NCBI GenBank assembly: GCA_016744475.1
Contig: JADGEH010000018.1
Span: forward strand, 1-62,014
Reading direction: 5' to 3'
Source: Thiotrichales bacterium
GTDB taxonomy: Bacteria; Pseudomonadota; Gammaproteobacteria; Beggiatoales; Beggiatoaceae
DNA length: 62,014 nt
This document shows, piece by piece, positions 31,068-39,421 of the stretch. A program made the position numbers and the translations under genes. Below the pieces are notes generated by a model. It ran no database searches, was not told the origin of the DNA, and worked only from the letters and a program-made list of their open reading frames with translations. The first letter of the stretch is position 1; every line of letters starts with the position of its first letter.

Positions 31068-33029
31068 TCATTCGGATTTCTTAGGCATAGCACCGCCACC
31101 GCCGCCACCAGAGGCTTTATTGGGAGCCGGCCTTTTCCCCCCTCCTCCCGCACTCACCGGAGGTCGTGGCTGAGTCGGGGTAGGCGGAGGCCCTGGAGGG
31201 GGCATATTCACATTATCAATGCTGGCCGTCGTATTCTGCACCGTCCCTAGGGGGGTCGGGTTTGACTGGGTAGGCAAATGTCCTTGTTTCTCCATGGCTT
31301 TTTCATCTTCGGTTTTGAGCGAATCGAGTGCTGAATTAATGATTTTATCCATAATGGCAAACAATAATTCAACGTTATACCCGGTCAAAAACGCCAAGGC
31401 CATCGGCCCTAGCGAACCTAAAGCGCTGCCATCATCAGGTTTCACAAACCAACTAATTGCCATACCGCCTAAAGCGCCTAGCGCTAAACGCAGACCATAA
31501 CGGATTTCTGATACGCGGTAATAGGTTAATTGTTTTACTTCAATAGATAACTGGCGCAGCACATAGGTACAAGCACCCAGTAAACCGTATAACAAAGGTA
31601 AGAAATACGCTTGCAAAGCTTCTAGCGTAAAGCTCGCCGCCGCGATGTTTAAGAACAAACGGTTACGTGCTTTGTTATATTCGTGTTGAAGTTTTTCGTG
31701 ATAGATTTCTTTAGCAATATCTTTGGCATTCTGTTTTAGAGATTCTTCTTCAGAAGCCGATAATTTAGGTTGAGGCGGTACAGGTGCTGCGGCAGGGATA
31801 ATCAAGGTTTTTTGTTGTTTGACTGGCGCATTGATAGGTGTGCCTCTAGGAGCGGGCATCGTATCCATCGGATCACGAGCGGGAGCCGCCGCCGCTGAGC
31901 GAGGTGCGGGAGTGGTATCCATGGGTGTGGTATCCACGGTGATCGTGGTGGTGGAAGCAGGTGCAGAGGTATCCACCATATCACCTAATTCAGTGCCGAC
32001 AGCTTCTGCCAGCTTGGCATCATCTGAAGATAAGGGCGTATCGGCAACGGCACCTGAATCGTCTAGTTGAGGAGTGCCTGTTGTAGAGGCTTTTTCCGCC
32101 ACTTGTGGAGAAGCTTCAGCCGCTTGGGCTATGTTTGCTGCTGCTCTTTCTGCAGAACTTGGCGGGCCGCCTGGAATATCATCCGTTTGTTGCAAGCGAG
32201 CTTCTAAAGCTTTTAATTCTGCGCCCATACGATCTTGTTCAAGACCAAATTTAAAGCTGTTATAGGGGGTCACTTTGCCTTCAAACCCAGGTCGCCCTAT
32301 CACGTATAGCCAAACATTGTTCCAATCTTGTAATAGCTCATAGCTGGCATCGAGTTTTTGGTCATAAAATTTGTATTGATCTCGCAGCGCTTTAAGTTCT
32401 GGGTCTTGCATTTCTGCCAACGCGATATGTGTGCCTGTCAGTCCTTTAGCGCTGACTAAGCGGGTAATCGTGTTGCTCACTTCACCACGATCTTTAAATA
32501 AGCTATTCACATCAAGGACTACGTGAGAACCGACCACCCAATAAATTTGCACAGATAGCAGCATAAAGAGCGATAGCATGGCAAATCTGCGGTAGCGTTG
32601 CACCGCTTCACGGGCTTGACTGATGGGGGGGCGAAAAGTGCCAAAACCAAATGAACGCAAAAAGCTACGCCAGCCTTTTTTCCATTTACGTTGATTGGTT
32701 AAGCGCTCCTCTTTTTCTTCTAAGGTTTCAGGGGGAGGCAAACTGCTGGCTAATGTTTCAGGCGTGACAGGATGGGAAATTTCGACTAATTCATCAAACG
32801 CTAACCAAAAGCGTGTTTCGTCATCCACACTCCAGTTATTAGTGCGTTGTAAACGCTTGGAACGCAGCAAAATTTGCAGCGTTTTATCGCCAGGAACAAT
32901 CCCGTGACGAGCAGTATAAGTCAGAAGGATTTCAGCTTCTTCAATCGCTTCTGACAACCCCTCACTGGTGCTGTGCCAAGTAGCATGAACCGCCGCCGAA
33001 TCAGCTAGATTCGTATTTTTATCAGACAT
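31068..33029 (-). CDS. Large membrane protein with Pro/Gly-rich tail, unknown function
   Basis: 653 residues. A 150-residue cytoplasmic N-terminus (helical, acidic) leads to one helix (about 152-171), a long extracytoplasmic segment (about 172-450) rich in Ala, Pro, Asp and Thr with a repeated MDTTPAPR/MDTMPAPR unit, and a cluster of three helices (about 458-580) matching the 245-residue neighbour (YFLPLLYGLLGACTYVLR). The tail (about 600-653) is Pro-rich then Gly-rich (ASGGGGGGAMPKKS). No catalytic motif is visible. It could be a scaffold or sensor. AAGG lies before the ATG. Likely first gene of the group ending in the P-type ATPase. Confidence 0.7.
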   Translation of the reverse strand: MSDKNTNLADSAAVHATWHSTSEGLSEAIEEAEILLTYTARHGIVPGDKTLQILLRSKRLQRTNNWSVDDETRFWLAFDELVEISHPVTPETLASSLPPPETLEEKEERLTNQRKWKKGWRSFLRSFGFGTFRPPISQAREAVQRYRRFAMLSLFMLLSVQIYWVVGSHVVLDVNSLFKDRGEVSNTITRLVSAKGLTGTHIALAEMQDPELKALRDQYKFYDQKLDASYELLQDWNNVWLYVIGRPGFEGKVTPYNSFKFGLEQDRMGAELKALEARLQQTDDIPGGPPSSAERAAANIAQAAEASPQVAEKASTTGTPQLDDSGAVADTPLSSDDAKLAEAVGTELGDMVDTSAPASTTTITVDTTPMDTTPAPRSAAAAPARDPMDTMPAPRGTPINAPVKQQKTLIIPAAAPVPPQPKLSASEEESLKQNAKDIAKEIYHEKLQHEYNKARNRLFLNIAAASFTLEALQAYFLPLLYGLLGACTYVLRQLSIEVKQLTYYRVSEIRYGLRLALGALGGMAISWFVKPDDGSALGSLGPMALAFLTGYNVELLFAIMDKIINSALDSLKTEDEKAMEKQGHLPTQSNPTPLGTVQNTTASIDNVNMPPPGPPPTPTQPRPPVSAGGGGKRPAPNKASGGGGGGAMPKKSE

Positions 33030-33270
33030 GGGTTCTACCTTAATTCAAGATAATTTAAAGGAATGGTTATTGGGTTTATTTCATTTTCTTACATAACCGA
33101 GGGGTAATTTCGCGTAAAACAGTTAAGCTTGTCAAGTGTCACAAATCGTCTTTATCAGAGAATTGAAAGCTCAGTTAATCACGCTAAGCCTTAAGAGCCT
33201 ATACGAAAAGCCGAAATACATTGATTCCAATCAATATGACAGAATGACTTTTTAAAGCGATAAGCGCTAT

Positions 33271-33411
33271 TAGACTTGTTGCAAGGGGTTTCATCGACTG
33301 CAAAGGCGTGGATTTTGGTCTATTTTTCCGCTTTTTCTCAACAAATAACCCGCTATTCGCCTCAAAACCACACCTTTTCGCTACGATGCCTCCCCTCCCG
33401 CAACAAGTTTA
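33271..33411. repeat. Type-A palindromic element (141 bp)
   Basis: TAGACTTGTTGCAAGGGG at the left and CCCGCAACAAGTTTA at the right are inverted repeats, and TA flanks both sides. The interior contains GGCGTGGATTTTGGTC and ACCACACCTTTTCGCTACGA, as in the 36893 and 38860 copies. Confidence 0.9.
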
Positions 33412-33491
33412 TTGACGTTTGGAAAAAATACATTTTTAAGTGTTTTCGTATATAGAGATAATATTTCAGTTGTACTGAAGCATCGTGATCA

Positions 33492-33524
33492 AGACCTGGC
33501 AGTTTTTGGACACCTGCCAGGTCT
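33492..33524. repeat. AGACCTGGCAG hairpin repeat
   Basis: AGACCTGGCAG and CTGCCAGGTCT form a perfect 11-bp stem with an 11-base loop. The AGACCTGGCAG...CTGCCAGGTCT form resembles a widespread dispersed bacterial palindrome, which is from memory and not tested here. Confidence 0.7.
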
Positions 33525-33753
33525 GTCACACAACTGATTTATGTTCCCTATAGGCTCTCAAGGTTTGAGACGCATAGCTGGGTTGTGTCACAAAAACCTT
33601 GGAATAAGCGAGCAAAACACAGCTTGACCGCAGTCGATTTATATTTGCCAGACAGCTTCTTATGTAACATCGCTGTAAATAAAGACACTTTGGCACACAT
33701 TAATCAGTAAAATTCCCTATATACTGAGTCGCAAAGAAAGGAGCAACACCATT

Positions 33754-34692
33754 ATGGGGCAATCGTCTAATCGTTTTTATTACAAAAAAAATCGCCTGAA
33801 ACAGTTACGGGCTTTTTGTAACGCTGCACAAACGGGCAGCATTTCTAAAGCCGCTGAACGCTTATTTTTAAGTCAACCTTCTGTATCATTACAAATCAAA
33901 GCCTTAGAGCGCGAATTTGACACTATTTTATTTGAGCGCCGTGGCCCTTCCATCGCCTTAACGCCTGCGGGTAAAACGCTGTACGAACTCGCCATTCCTT
34001 TAATTGAAGGGATTGATTCTTTGGCTGATACCTTTGCTACCTATCAAGGCAAAGTAGAAACAGGTGAGCTTGATATTGCCGCTGGAGAATCCGCCATTTT
34101 GTACCTCCTGCCGGAAGTCATGCGCGAATTTAATTTGCGCTATCCCAAGGTACGGGTACGACTGCACAATCTGAGTGGGCGCACACGTTTAGAAAAGCTC
34201 CGTGCCAACGAAGTGGATTTTGCCATTGGCTCGTTATTAGAAGTGCCTAAAGACATTAATTTCACGCCGATTTATACCTACGACCCAGTGCTCATCACCC
34301 CTCAAGAACATCCTTTATTAGAAAAAAAGGACTTTCATTTACGGGATATTGCGCCTTATGGCTTAATCATGCCGGCACCGCATTTAAGTTCATGGCGAGT
34401 GGCTAAAGACGCTTTTAAAGAACATGAAGTGGATTATAAAATCACCCTGGAAGCTGGAAGCTGGGAAGTGATTAAAAAATATGTACGATTAGGCTTAGGC
34501 ATTTCTATCGTCACTGATATTTGTTTAACCGGGAAAGAAGAACTCGGTTGTGTGCCTTTGAAAAATTATTTTCCACAACGTCATTATGGCATTGTCATTC
34601 GTAAAGGAAAATTCCTCGTCCCTGCCGCTAAACGCTTTATTGAAATGATTCGCCCCGATTTCTTTACTGAACAAGTAGAACCCTCTAAATAA
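33754..34692 (+). CDS. LysR-type transcriptional regulator, CysB-like
   Basis: 312 residues. The N-terminal winged helix (LKQLRAFCNAAQTGSISKAA, then LFLSQPSVSLQIKALEREF) is canonical. The C-terminal substrate-binding domain (about 100-300) has GELDIAAGES and the hinge LGISIVTDICL. Overall length and pattern lean towards the CysB/CbbR-like branch. The next gene starts 131 bases downstream in the same direction and is its likely partner. GGAG precedes the ATG. The inducer is not deducible. Confidence 0.88.
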   Translation: MGQSSNRFYYKKNRLKQLRAFCNAAQTGSISKAAERLFLSQPSVSLQIKALEREFDTILFERRGPSIALTPAGKTLYELAIPLIEGIDSLADTFATYQGKVETGELDIAAGESAILYLLPEVMREFNLRYPKVRVRLHNLSGRTRLEKLRANEVDFAIGSLLEVPKDINFTPIYTYDPVLITPQEHPLLEKKDFHLRDIAPYGLIMPAPHLSSWRVAKDAFKEHEVDYKITLEAGSWEVIKKYVRLGLGISIVTDICLTGKEELGCVPLKNYFPQRHYGIVIRKGKFLVPAAKRFIEMIRPDFFTEQVEPSK

Positions 34693-34823
34693 AGGACGAC
34701 GCTGAACCAGGAATAACTCCGGTTTATAACCCCATCTAAAAAAAGCTGCCAGCCGATGGAAACATTTCCGTAAAATATTGTAAGTATTAACCAATGTTAT
34801 AAACCTTAAGAGCCTTATTTATA

Positions 34824-36743
34824 ATGGAAGAAATTCTAGAAATCCGCGATGGTTGCAGCACCCCTGAGCAACTCCTGAAAAGTCTGGCGTTTGCACGTTA
34901 TCTGAAAATCTACAAACGTGAATTTATCGAACATCTGGAATCCCGTCCAGAAAAACGTCAGCACGAAGCCCGCCCCCGTATTAGCTTTATTAAGAGTATT
35001 GAGCCGCGAGAAATCGTTGCAATGCTTGATGAAAAACGTCTTTCCAGCAAAGAACAGCATGAGCGTAACCGCGAATTGGTGCGCTTTCTTGATGGTGCCT
35101 TTCATCATTATCGTGGACGTGCTTATTCCCGCTTAGTACGTCTACAAAATGCCGTGGTGGCAGGAGGAGAAGAAACCCCTGACACCGTTAAAGAACGTGT
35201 CACAGGCAAAGCCCAGCATTTATCCAAACTCATTTTAGAAACCCGTCGCCAACTGCTGAACAAAGTGGGGCTAGACATGGGCGTGCGCCGTACCCAAGGC
35301 TTAAGCGTATCGCCTAACGTCACCGCAGGCGAAATTTCTGGGCACTATCTCAATCTGCCTGCGGATTATGTCAATCTCGCTTATGTGCCATTGACAGTCG
35401 CTGCGGATATCCAAACCGGGGTGAACTACAATACACCGTCCAACAAACGTGCATTACCCTTCTATGAACTGCCTCACAATCCATTCAATGCCGAAGCTTT
35501 TGCCCCTGAAGAATGGGTCTCCGTGGCTTTGCAAGTGGGCGCTTGGTTAATTGTGGCGTATTTGCACAAATCACGCGGTTGTATTGAAATGGAACCCGGT
35601 CTATTAAATCTGTTTCCTTTTGGAAAAGTTGATGAAATTCAAGCAGATCGCCGTCCAGACGGCTTGTTTTTCTTTGGTGATCCTAATGCTGATGAACAAC
35701 AAGACTTGGGTTATTTCTGGGATGAAACCAACTCAGTATTAATCGGTTGCGTGCCTAATCATGATCCATTGAAATACTTTGGTTATGCTAAAAAACCCAT
35801 TCTCACCTTGCACAATGTTTTGGCTATTCGCAAAGGCGAAATGCCGCTACATTGTGGTTGTACTCGTTATGTCATGCGCTTTGGCGAGGAAACTGGTGAA
35901 CCCTATATTGCTGACATGTTGGTGAAAGCCGATGATATGGGGCGTGTGGCGCTAGAAAGCGGTATCGATGGACAACTACATCCGATGTTTTATGGTACAG
36001 AAACCGGCGCTTTTGCCTGCCTTGATGGTTTTAGCGAACAAGCTAAGCTCATGATGCAAGGCCGCGAAGTGGGTTATAACAATGCGATGGGTTCTAATGC
36101 TCGACAAATTGTGCCGATCACTGAAGCTGAAGAAGTAGAACAAGCTGATGTTTTAGATGTCTTGTTGTATATGAACAACTTTAACCTCATTGAAGAAGAT
36201 GGCTGCACGATCAAAATAGACATGAGCGTTGATGAAGCTATTGAACATTTTCGCCTAGGTGAACGTGTGGCAGCCGGTAGCACTCAAACCCATCGAGGCA
36301 GCAAAGAAAGTAGTTATTGGGCGAACCCTTTTCCTTTATTGAAAGATAATCAAGGACAAGTCCTACATCAAGAATTATACGAGCAATTTAAAAACAATGA
36401 AGCGCGTTTTATTTCTGAAATGAAAAATTTAGTGGCACAAGATGAAATGCTGATTGGTGTAGCTTGTAGCCAACTCATGGCCGGTGCTTTCAAAGATAAC
36501 AGCGATGAAGATGTAGATCGTTGTCACTACCATAGTCGAGAAGCCATTGAGCAAGAAGGCCCTGCACGTCTAGCTGAAGACTTAATTGACTTAATCAAAA
36601 AACGGGCTTTACTGAAACGAGAACAACTAGGCGGACGCGCTAGCCAAGTCAGCGTGACAGTGGCTTTAATCGGTGATAGTCGTACTGGTAAATCAGAAAC
36701 CGCCGAGAAAATGGAAGGTATTTTAAGTTTACAAGTGATTTAG
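34824..36743 (+). CDS. Unknown protein ending at an HPr-kinase-like P-loop
   Basis: 639 residues, no signal or membrane segments. I recognise no full-length family. At residues 617-630, GDSRTGKSETAEKM matches the Walker A of HPr kinase/phosphorylase (GDSGxGKSETA). The ORF ends nine residues later, so the rest of that kinase core is absent, and none of the three forward frames continues it. An internal segment, GERVAAGSTQTHRGS then YWANPF (about residues 470-495), faintly recalls PEP carboxykinase fold proteins, which share ancestry with HprK. An N-terminal helical part (1-110) precedes a compact alpha/beta middle. It follows the LysR gene and is probably regulated by it. Confidence 0.6.
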   Translation: MEEILEIRDGCSTPEQLLKSLAFARYLKIYKREFIEHLESRPEKRQHEARPRISFIKSIEPREIVAMLDEKRLSSKEQHERNRELVRFLDGAFHHYRGRAYSRLVRLQNAVVAGGEETPDTVKERVTGKAQHLSKLILETRRQLLNKVGLDMGVRRTQGLSVSPNVTAGEISGHYLNLPADYVNLAYVPLTVAADIQTGVNYNTPSNKRALPFYELPHNPFNAEAFAPEEWVSVALQVGAWLIVAYLHKSRGCIEMEPGLLNLFPFGKVDEIQADRRPDGLFFFGDPNADEQQDLGYFWDETNSVLIGCVPNHDPLKYFGYAKKPILTLHNVLAIRKGEMPLHCGCTRYVMRFGEETGEPYIADMLVKADDMGRVALESGIDGQLHPMFYGTETGAFACLDGFSEQAKLMMQGREVGYNNAMGSNARQIVPITEAEEVEQADVLDVLLYMNNFNLIEEDGCTIKIDMSVDEAIEHFRLGERVAAGSTQTHRGSKESSYWANPFPLLKDNQGQVLHQELYEQFKNNEARFISEMKNLVAQDEMLIGVACSQLMAGAFKDNSDEDVDRCHYHSREAIEQEGPARLAEDLIDLIKKRALLKREQLGGRASQVSVTVALIGDSRTGKSETAEKMEGILSLQVI

Positions 36744-37073
36744 CCCACATCAATCAGTAAAATGTGAGGGGTAATGCTGCTCTAAGCGGTGTTATCCCTA
36801 CATTTCTACGATTCATATCAGCGGGCTTATACAACACCTTCCTATAAAATACTCGCATTCTTTGTTAATTCGAGCTTTCATTCTATCTTCAATAGACTTG
36901 TTGCGAGGGGTAGGCATCGTAGCGAAAAGGTGTGGTTTTGAGGCGGTTTTTTCGGTTTTTTGAGACGAATAGTGGGCTATTGGTTGAGAAAAAGCGGAAA
37001 AACAGGCCAAAATCCACGCCTTTGCAGTCAACGAATACCCCTTGCAACAGGTCTAATATTCACGGTTATATCA
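36744..37073. other. Gap with a type-A element and repeat fragments
   Basis: Begins with the CACATCAATCAGTAAAAT motif (36746-36763), then CTAAGCGGTGTTATCCCT at 36782-36799, whose reverse complement recurs at 59857-59874, then a type-A element (36893-37055) ending 18 bases before the nuclease ATG. No independent gene is seen. Confidence 0.55.
36893..37055. repeat. Type-A palindromic element (163 bp)
   Basis: Ends TAGACTTGTTGCGAGGGG and CCCCTTGCAACAGGTCTA, inverted, TA on both sides. It is inverted relative to the copies at 33271 and 38860. Its right part is open in frame with the nuclease gene from a TTG at 36960. Confidence 0.92.
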
Positions 37074-37790
37074 ATGTCATCCAACATGTGGGAAGAAACT
37101 TATTATTGGCTGCTTGAATCATCTAGTTGGTGGTTCAATTATGTCATGGCTTATTTAACTCAAAATCCTGACTTATTCGGTATCAGTAAAGGGCGTTATA
37201 TTGCAGCCGGGATTCTATTGTTATTATTGCTTTGGTTAGTGTGGCGAGGAATAAGCTGGTTAGGATCGGTGACAAGCTTGTATTTTCTTGCGGCTTTAAC
37301 GCCCAAAGCGCGTATGACTCGGATTGTGGGACATGTGGATGGGGACACCGTAAAAGTAGAAGCGCCTAATAAAGGGGATAAACCCGTTTCAATTCGTTTC
37401 ATTGGTGTAGATACGCCAGAAAGTCGAAGATCGTTGTATATGAAAATCGCCCCTTTTGGTCAGCAAGCATCAGACTATACAAAGCGACGTTTACCCCGTG
37501 GACAAAAAGTGATTTTGCGCTATGACAAGACGAGAAATGATAAGTTTGGGCGGGAATTGGCGTATATCTATTTGCCCAATGGTGAGTTTTATAATGCGAC
37601 TTTGTTAAAAAAGGGCTATGCATGGGCTGCACAGTATGCCCCTAATTTGAAGCATAAAGCCCATTTTGATCGACTACAACGGGTGGCGCAGAAAAAGAAA
37701 AAACCTATTTGGTGTGTTTATGATGATTCCAAGACTTTGAGTCAAGCCTATAAGAACAGCGCGGACTATCGAGCTTTTCAGAAAAAATAA
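37074..37790 (+). CDS. Membrane-anchored thermonuclease (SNase) family nuclease
   Basis: 238 residues from the ATG at 37074. A second ATG at 37086 is possible, and neither has a strong ribosome site. One strong helix (about residues 43-75, AAGILLLLLLWLVWRGISW) anchors the protein. The C-terminal domain is a staphylococcal-nuclease fold with the catalytic trio intact: Arg in RFIGVDTPES, Glu in the same motif, and Arg in KFGRELAYIY. VDGDTVKV provides the Ca2+-binding Asp. It cuts DNA or RNA, probably at the cell surface. The preceding type-A element could add an N-terminal extension. Confidence 0.85.
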   Translation: MSSNMWEETYYWLLESSSWWFNYVMAYLTQNPDLFGISKGRYIAAGILLLLLLWLVWRGISWLGSVTSLYFLAALTPKARMTRIVGHVDGDTVKVEAPNKGDKPVSIRFIGVDTPESRRSLYMKIAPFGQQASDYTKRRLPRGQKVILRYDKTRNDKFGRELAYIYLPNGEFYNATLLKKGYAWAAQYAPNLKHKAHFDRLQRVAQKKKKPIWCVYDDSKTLSQAYKNSADYRAFQKK

Positions 37791-37821
37791 TCAGATCGCC
37801 TTTATCAGGTTGAATACAAAA

Positions 37822-37854
37822 AAGGACAACACCCATTGCAGCGGTGTTGTCCTT
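37822..37854 (-). terminator. Intrinsic terminator of the DHH gene
   Basis: AAGGACAACACC and GGTGTTGTCCTT form a perfect 12-bp stem. On the minus strand it is followed by a run of T (AAAAA on plus at 37817-37821 side), a good rho-independent terminator for the gene ending at 37888. It may also serve the converging nuclease gene. Confidence 0.8.
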
Positions 37855-37887
37855 CAAGTTCCATAAAACAATGATGGTTTTTAAGTA

Positions 37888-38820
37888 TTACGCTTCACTA
37901 TTAATACGTTGAATCAATTCACGCAGTACATCATCGGCTGTTTCATTGCTGATTTGACAGGTGCCTGCTTTAGCATGACCACCGCCACCATATTCCAGCA
38001 TCAATTTACCAATATCCACGTTGGAATCTCGATTAACAATAGAAGCGCCCACTGCAAATACCGTATTCTGTTGTTTTAATCCCCACAGCACATGCATAGA
38101 GACTTTGCATTCAGGATATAAAGCGTAAATCATAAAACGATTAGCCGCATAAATGTCTTCTTCTCTGCGCAAATCTATCACGACAATATGTTTATGTACC
38201 TGAGCGCATTTCTCAATTTGATGCATAGATGATTTCTGATGCTCAAAATATAAGTCAATGCGTTCTTTTACATCCGGCATATCCAGCACTTCTTCAATCG
38301 TGTGATCTTTACAATAATCGATCAAAGCCATCATCAAGGCATGATTAGAAATGCGGAAATCTTTAAATCGTCCTAAACCAGTACGCGCATCCATCAGGTA
38401 GTTTAATAGCACCCAACCTTTAGGAAATAAGATTTCCTCGCGTGAGAATTGTGCAGAATCGCCTTTATCTACCGCATCCATCATTTCCTGACTAATATCT
38501 GGAAAAGCCTCTGCCCCACCATAATAGTTATAGACCACTCGCGCAGCCGAAGGGGCATCAGGGTCTAGGATATAATTATCGGGTGCCGAACCCGTATTGC
38601 GTAACACCTCGCTAGAATGGTGATCAAAGACCAAGTGCGCACCCGGAACATAGGGTAAATTGGTGGTAATGTCCTGTTCGGTGATGTCAATTTTGCCATC
38701 CTGCATATCTTTAGGATGAACGAATTTGATTTCATCGAGCAGGCCTTTTTCTTTCAGTAATACCGCGCAAATCAGACCATCAAAATCGCTCCGTGTGACC
38801 AGTCGATATTTTTGCGACAT
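37888..38820 (-). CDS. DHH/DHHA1 phosphoesterase (exopolyphosphatase or NrnA-like)
   Basis: 310 residues. The ATG at 38820 follows GGAGGATACAGC, so it is preferred over 38838. DHH motifs are present: RSDFDGLICAV (motif I), LVFDHHSSE (motif III), DAVDKGDSA (motif IV). The C-terminal DHHA1 domain has GGGGHAKAGTCQ. The family removes phosphate or nucleotides from small substrates with Mn2+. Polyphosphate, nano-RNA and cyclic dinucleotide products are all used by relatives. No partner gene is adjacent. Confidence 0.82.
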   Translation of the reverse strand: MSQKYRLVTRSDFDGLICAVLLKEKGLLDEIKFVHPKDMQDGKIDITEQDITTNLPYVPGAHLVFDHHSSEVLRNTGSAPDNYILDPDAPSAARVVYNYYGGAEAFPDISQEMMDAVDKGDSAQFSREEILFPKGWVLLNYLMDARTGLGRFKDFRISNHALMMALIDYCKDHTIEEVLDMPDVKERIDLYFEHQKSSMHQIEKCAQVHKHIVVIDLRREEDIYAANRFMIYALYPECKVSMHVLWGLKQQNTVFAVGASIVNRDSNVDIGKLMLEYGGGGHAKAGTCQISNETADDVLRELIQRINSEA

Positions 38821-38859
38821 GCTGTATCCTCCGCTCATAGATACGTATATAAAGGTTAA

Positions 38860-39022
38860 TAGACTTGTTGCGAGGAGTCTTCATCGGCTGCAAAGGCGTG
38901 GATTTTGGTCGGGTTTTCCGCTTTTTTTCGTTAAATAACCAGTTATTCGCCTCAAAAAACCGAAAAACCCGCCTCAAAACCACACCTTTTCGCTACGATG
39001 CTGACCCCTTGCAACAAGTCTA
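38860..39022. repeat. Type-A palindromic element (163 bp)
   Basis: Ends TAGACTTGTTGCGAGGAG and CCCCTTGCAACAAGTCTA, inverted. The interior includes the palindromic-looking CCGCTTTTTTTCGTTAAATA core seen in type B. It lies 39 bases upstream of the DHH start. Confidence 0.92.
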
Positions 39023-39421
39023 ATAAATCAATCAGTTGAATTCTTTTTTTTCAGCTATTTGTCAACTATTATAACCAGCCATGAAGTAAACATCTAGTGA
39101 GCCGACTGATAGACAAAAAATGAACTGATCAGAATTGAACATTCAGTGATTGTTCAATAGCAAATAAAAGACCATAAAAGAAATATTGATTAGACTGGTT
39201 GCGTGAGACTGTTTTGCCGTCGGTATCTTAAACCTGGATAAGCCTGATGCAGGCTCTTGCAGCAAGTCTATTATGAGTCCAGGATTTTTTAATCGCTGCA
39301 CCGTGCGTATAATAGCCTTTGCAACCCATCTAATAGATTTTTTCGGGATGAAAGCATCTCTTATCTGTCTCAATTCCGCCACTTTCCTGCTTTTTCAATC
39401 AAAAACAAGTTTAATATTCTC
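39023..39421. other. Gap upstream of holB
   Basis: No gene is recognised. It contains a short element at 39191-39270, a degenerate end at 39315-39333, and a TATAAT hexamer at 39308-39313 that could be the -10 box of holB, with only a T-rich -35. tmk, often found before holB, is absent. Confidence 0.35.
39191..39270. repeat. Short diverged element, type A/C ends
   Basis: TAGACTGGTTGC at the left and GCAGCAAGTCTA at the right are inverted over an 80-bp unit, with TA at both sides. The interior AAACCTGGATAAGCC resembles the type-C end. It looks like an internally deleted copy. Confidence 0.65.

Larger units (their letters stand above)
33190..33562. repeat. Diverged type-B element interrupted by a type-A element
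   Basis: The left end CTTAAGAGCCTATACGAAAA (from 33190) and right end CCTATAGGCTCTCAAG (to 33562) are inverted. The 370-base interior is not the usual type-B core but contains a whole type-A element and a separate hairpin, suggesting an old element later hit by a second insertion. Confidence 0.55.
33030..33753. other. 724-base intergenic region with nested repeats
   Basis: No gene is seen. It holds type-B termini at 33190 and 33562, a type-A element at 33271-33411 between them, an 11-bp hairpin at 33492-33524, and about 200 bases before the LysR gene that must carry promoters. The motif CACATTAATCAGTAAAAT at 33696-33713 recurs with one mismatch at 36746-36763, directly after the gene downstream of lysR. 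Confidence 0.6.

Noticed and set aside
31819-32070. Plus-strand ORF of 83 codons opposite the large membrane protein
   Set aside because: Shadow of a Pro/Ala-rich coding region with no independent start signal.
36744-36900. Continuation of the HprK-like kinase in another frame after 36743
   Set aside because: All three forward frames meet stop codons within nine codons and none shows HprK motifs.
26424-39022. Repeats as a CRISPR array
   Set aside because: Copies are 80-160 bp, widely spaced and in both orientations, without regular spacers or cas genes.
39143-39382. 79-codon minus-strand ORF before holB
   Set aside because: It runs through a repeat element and resembles no protein.
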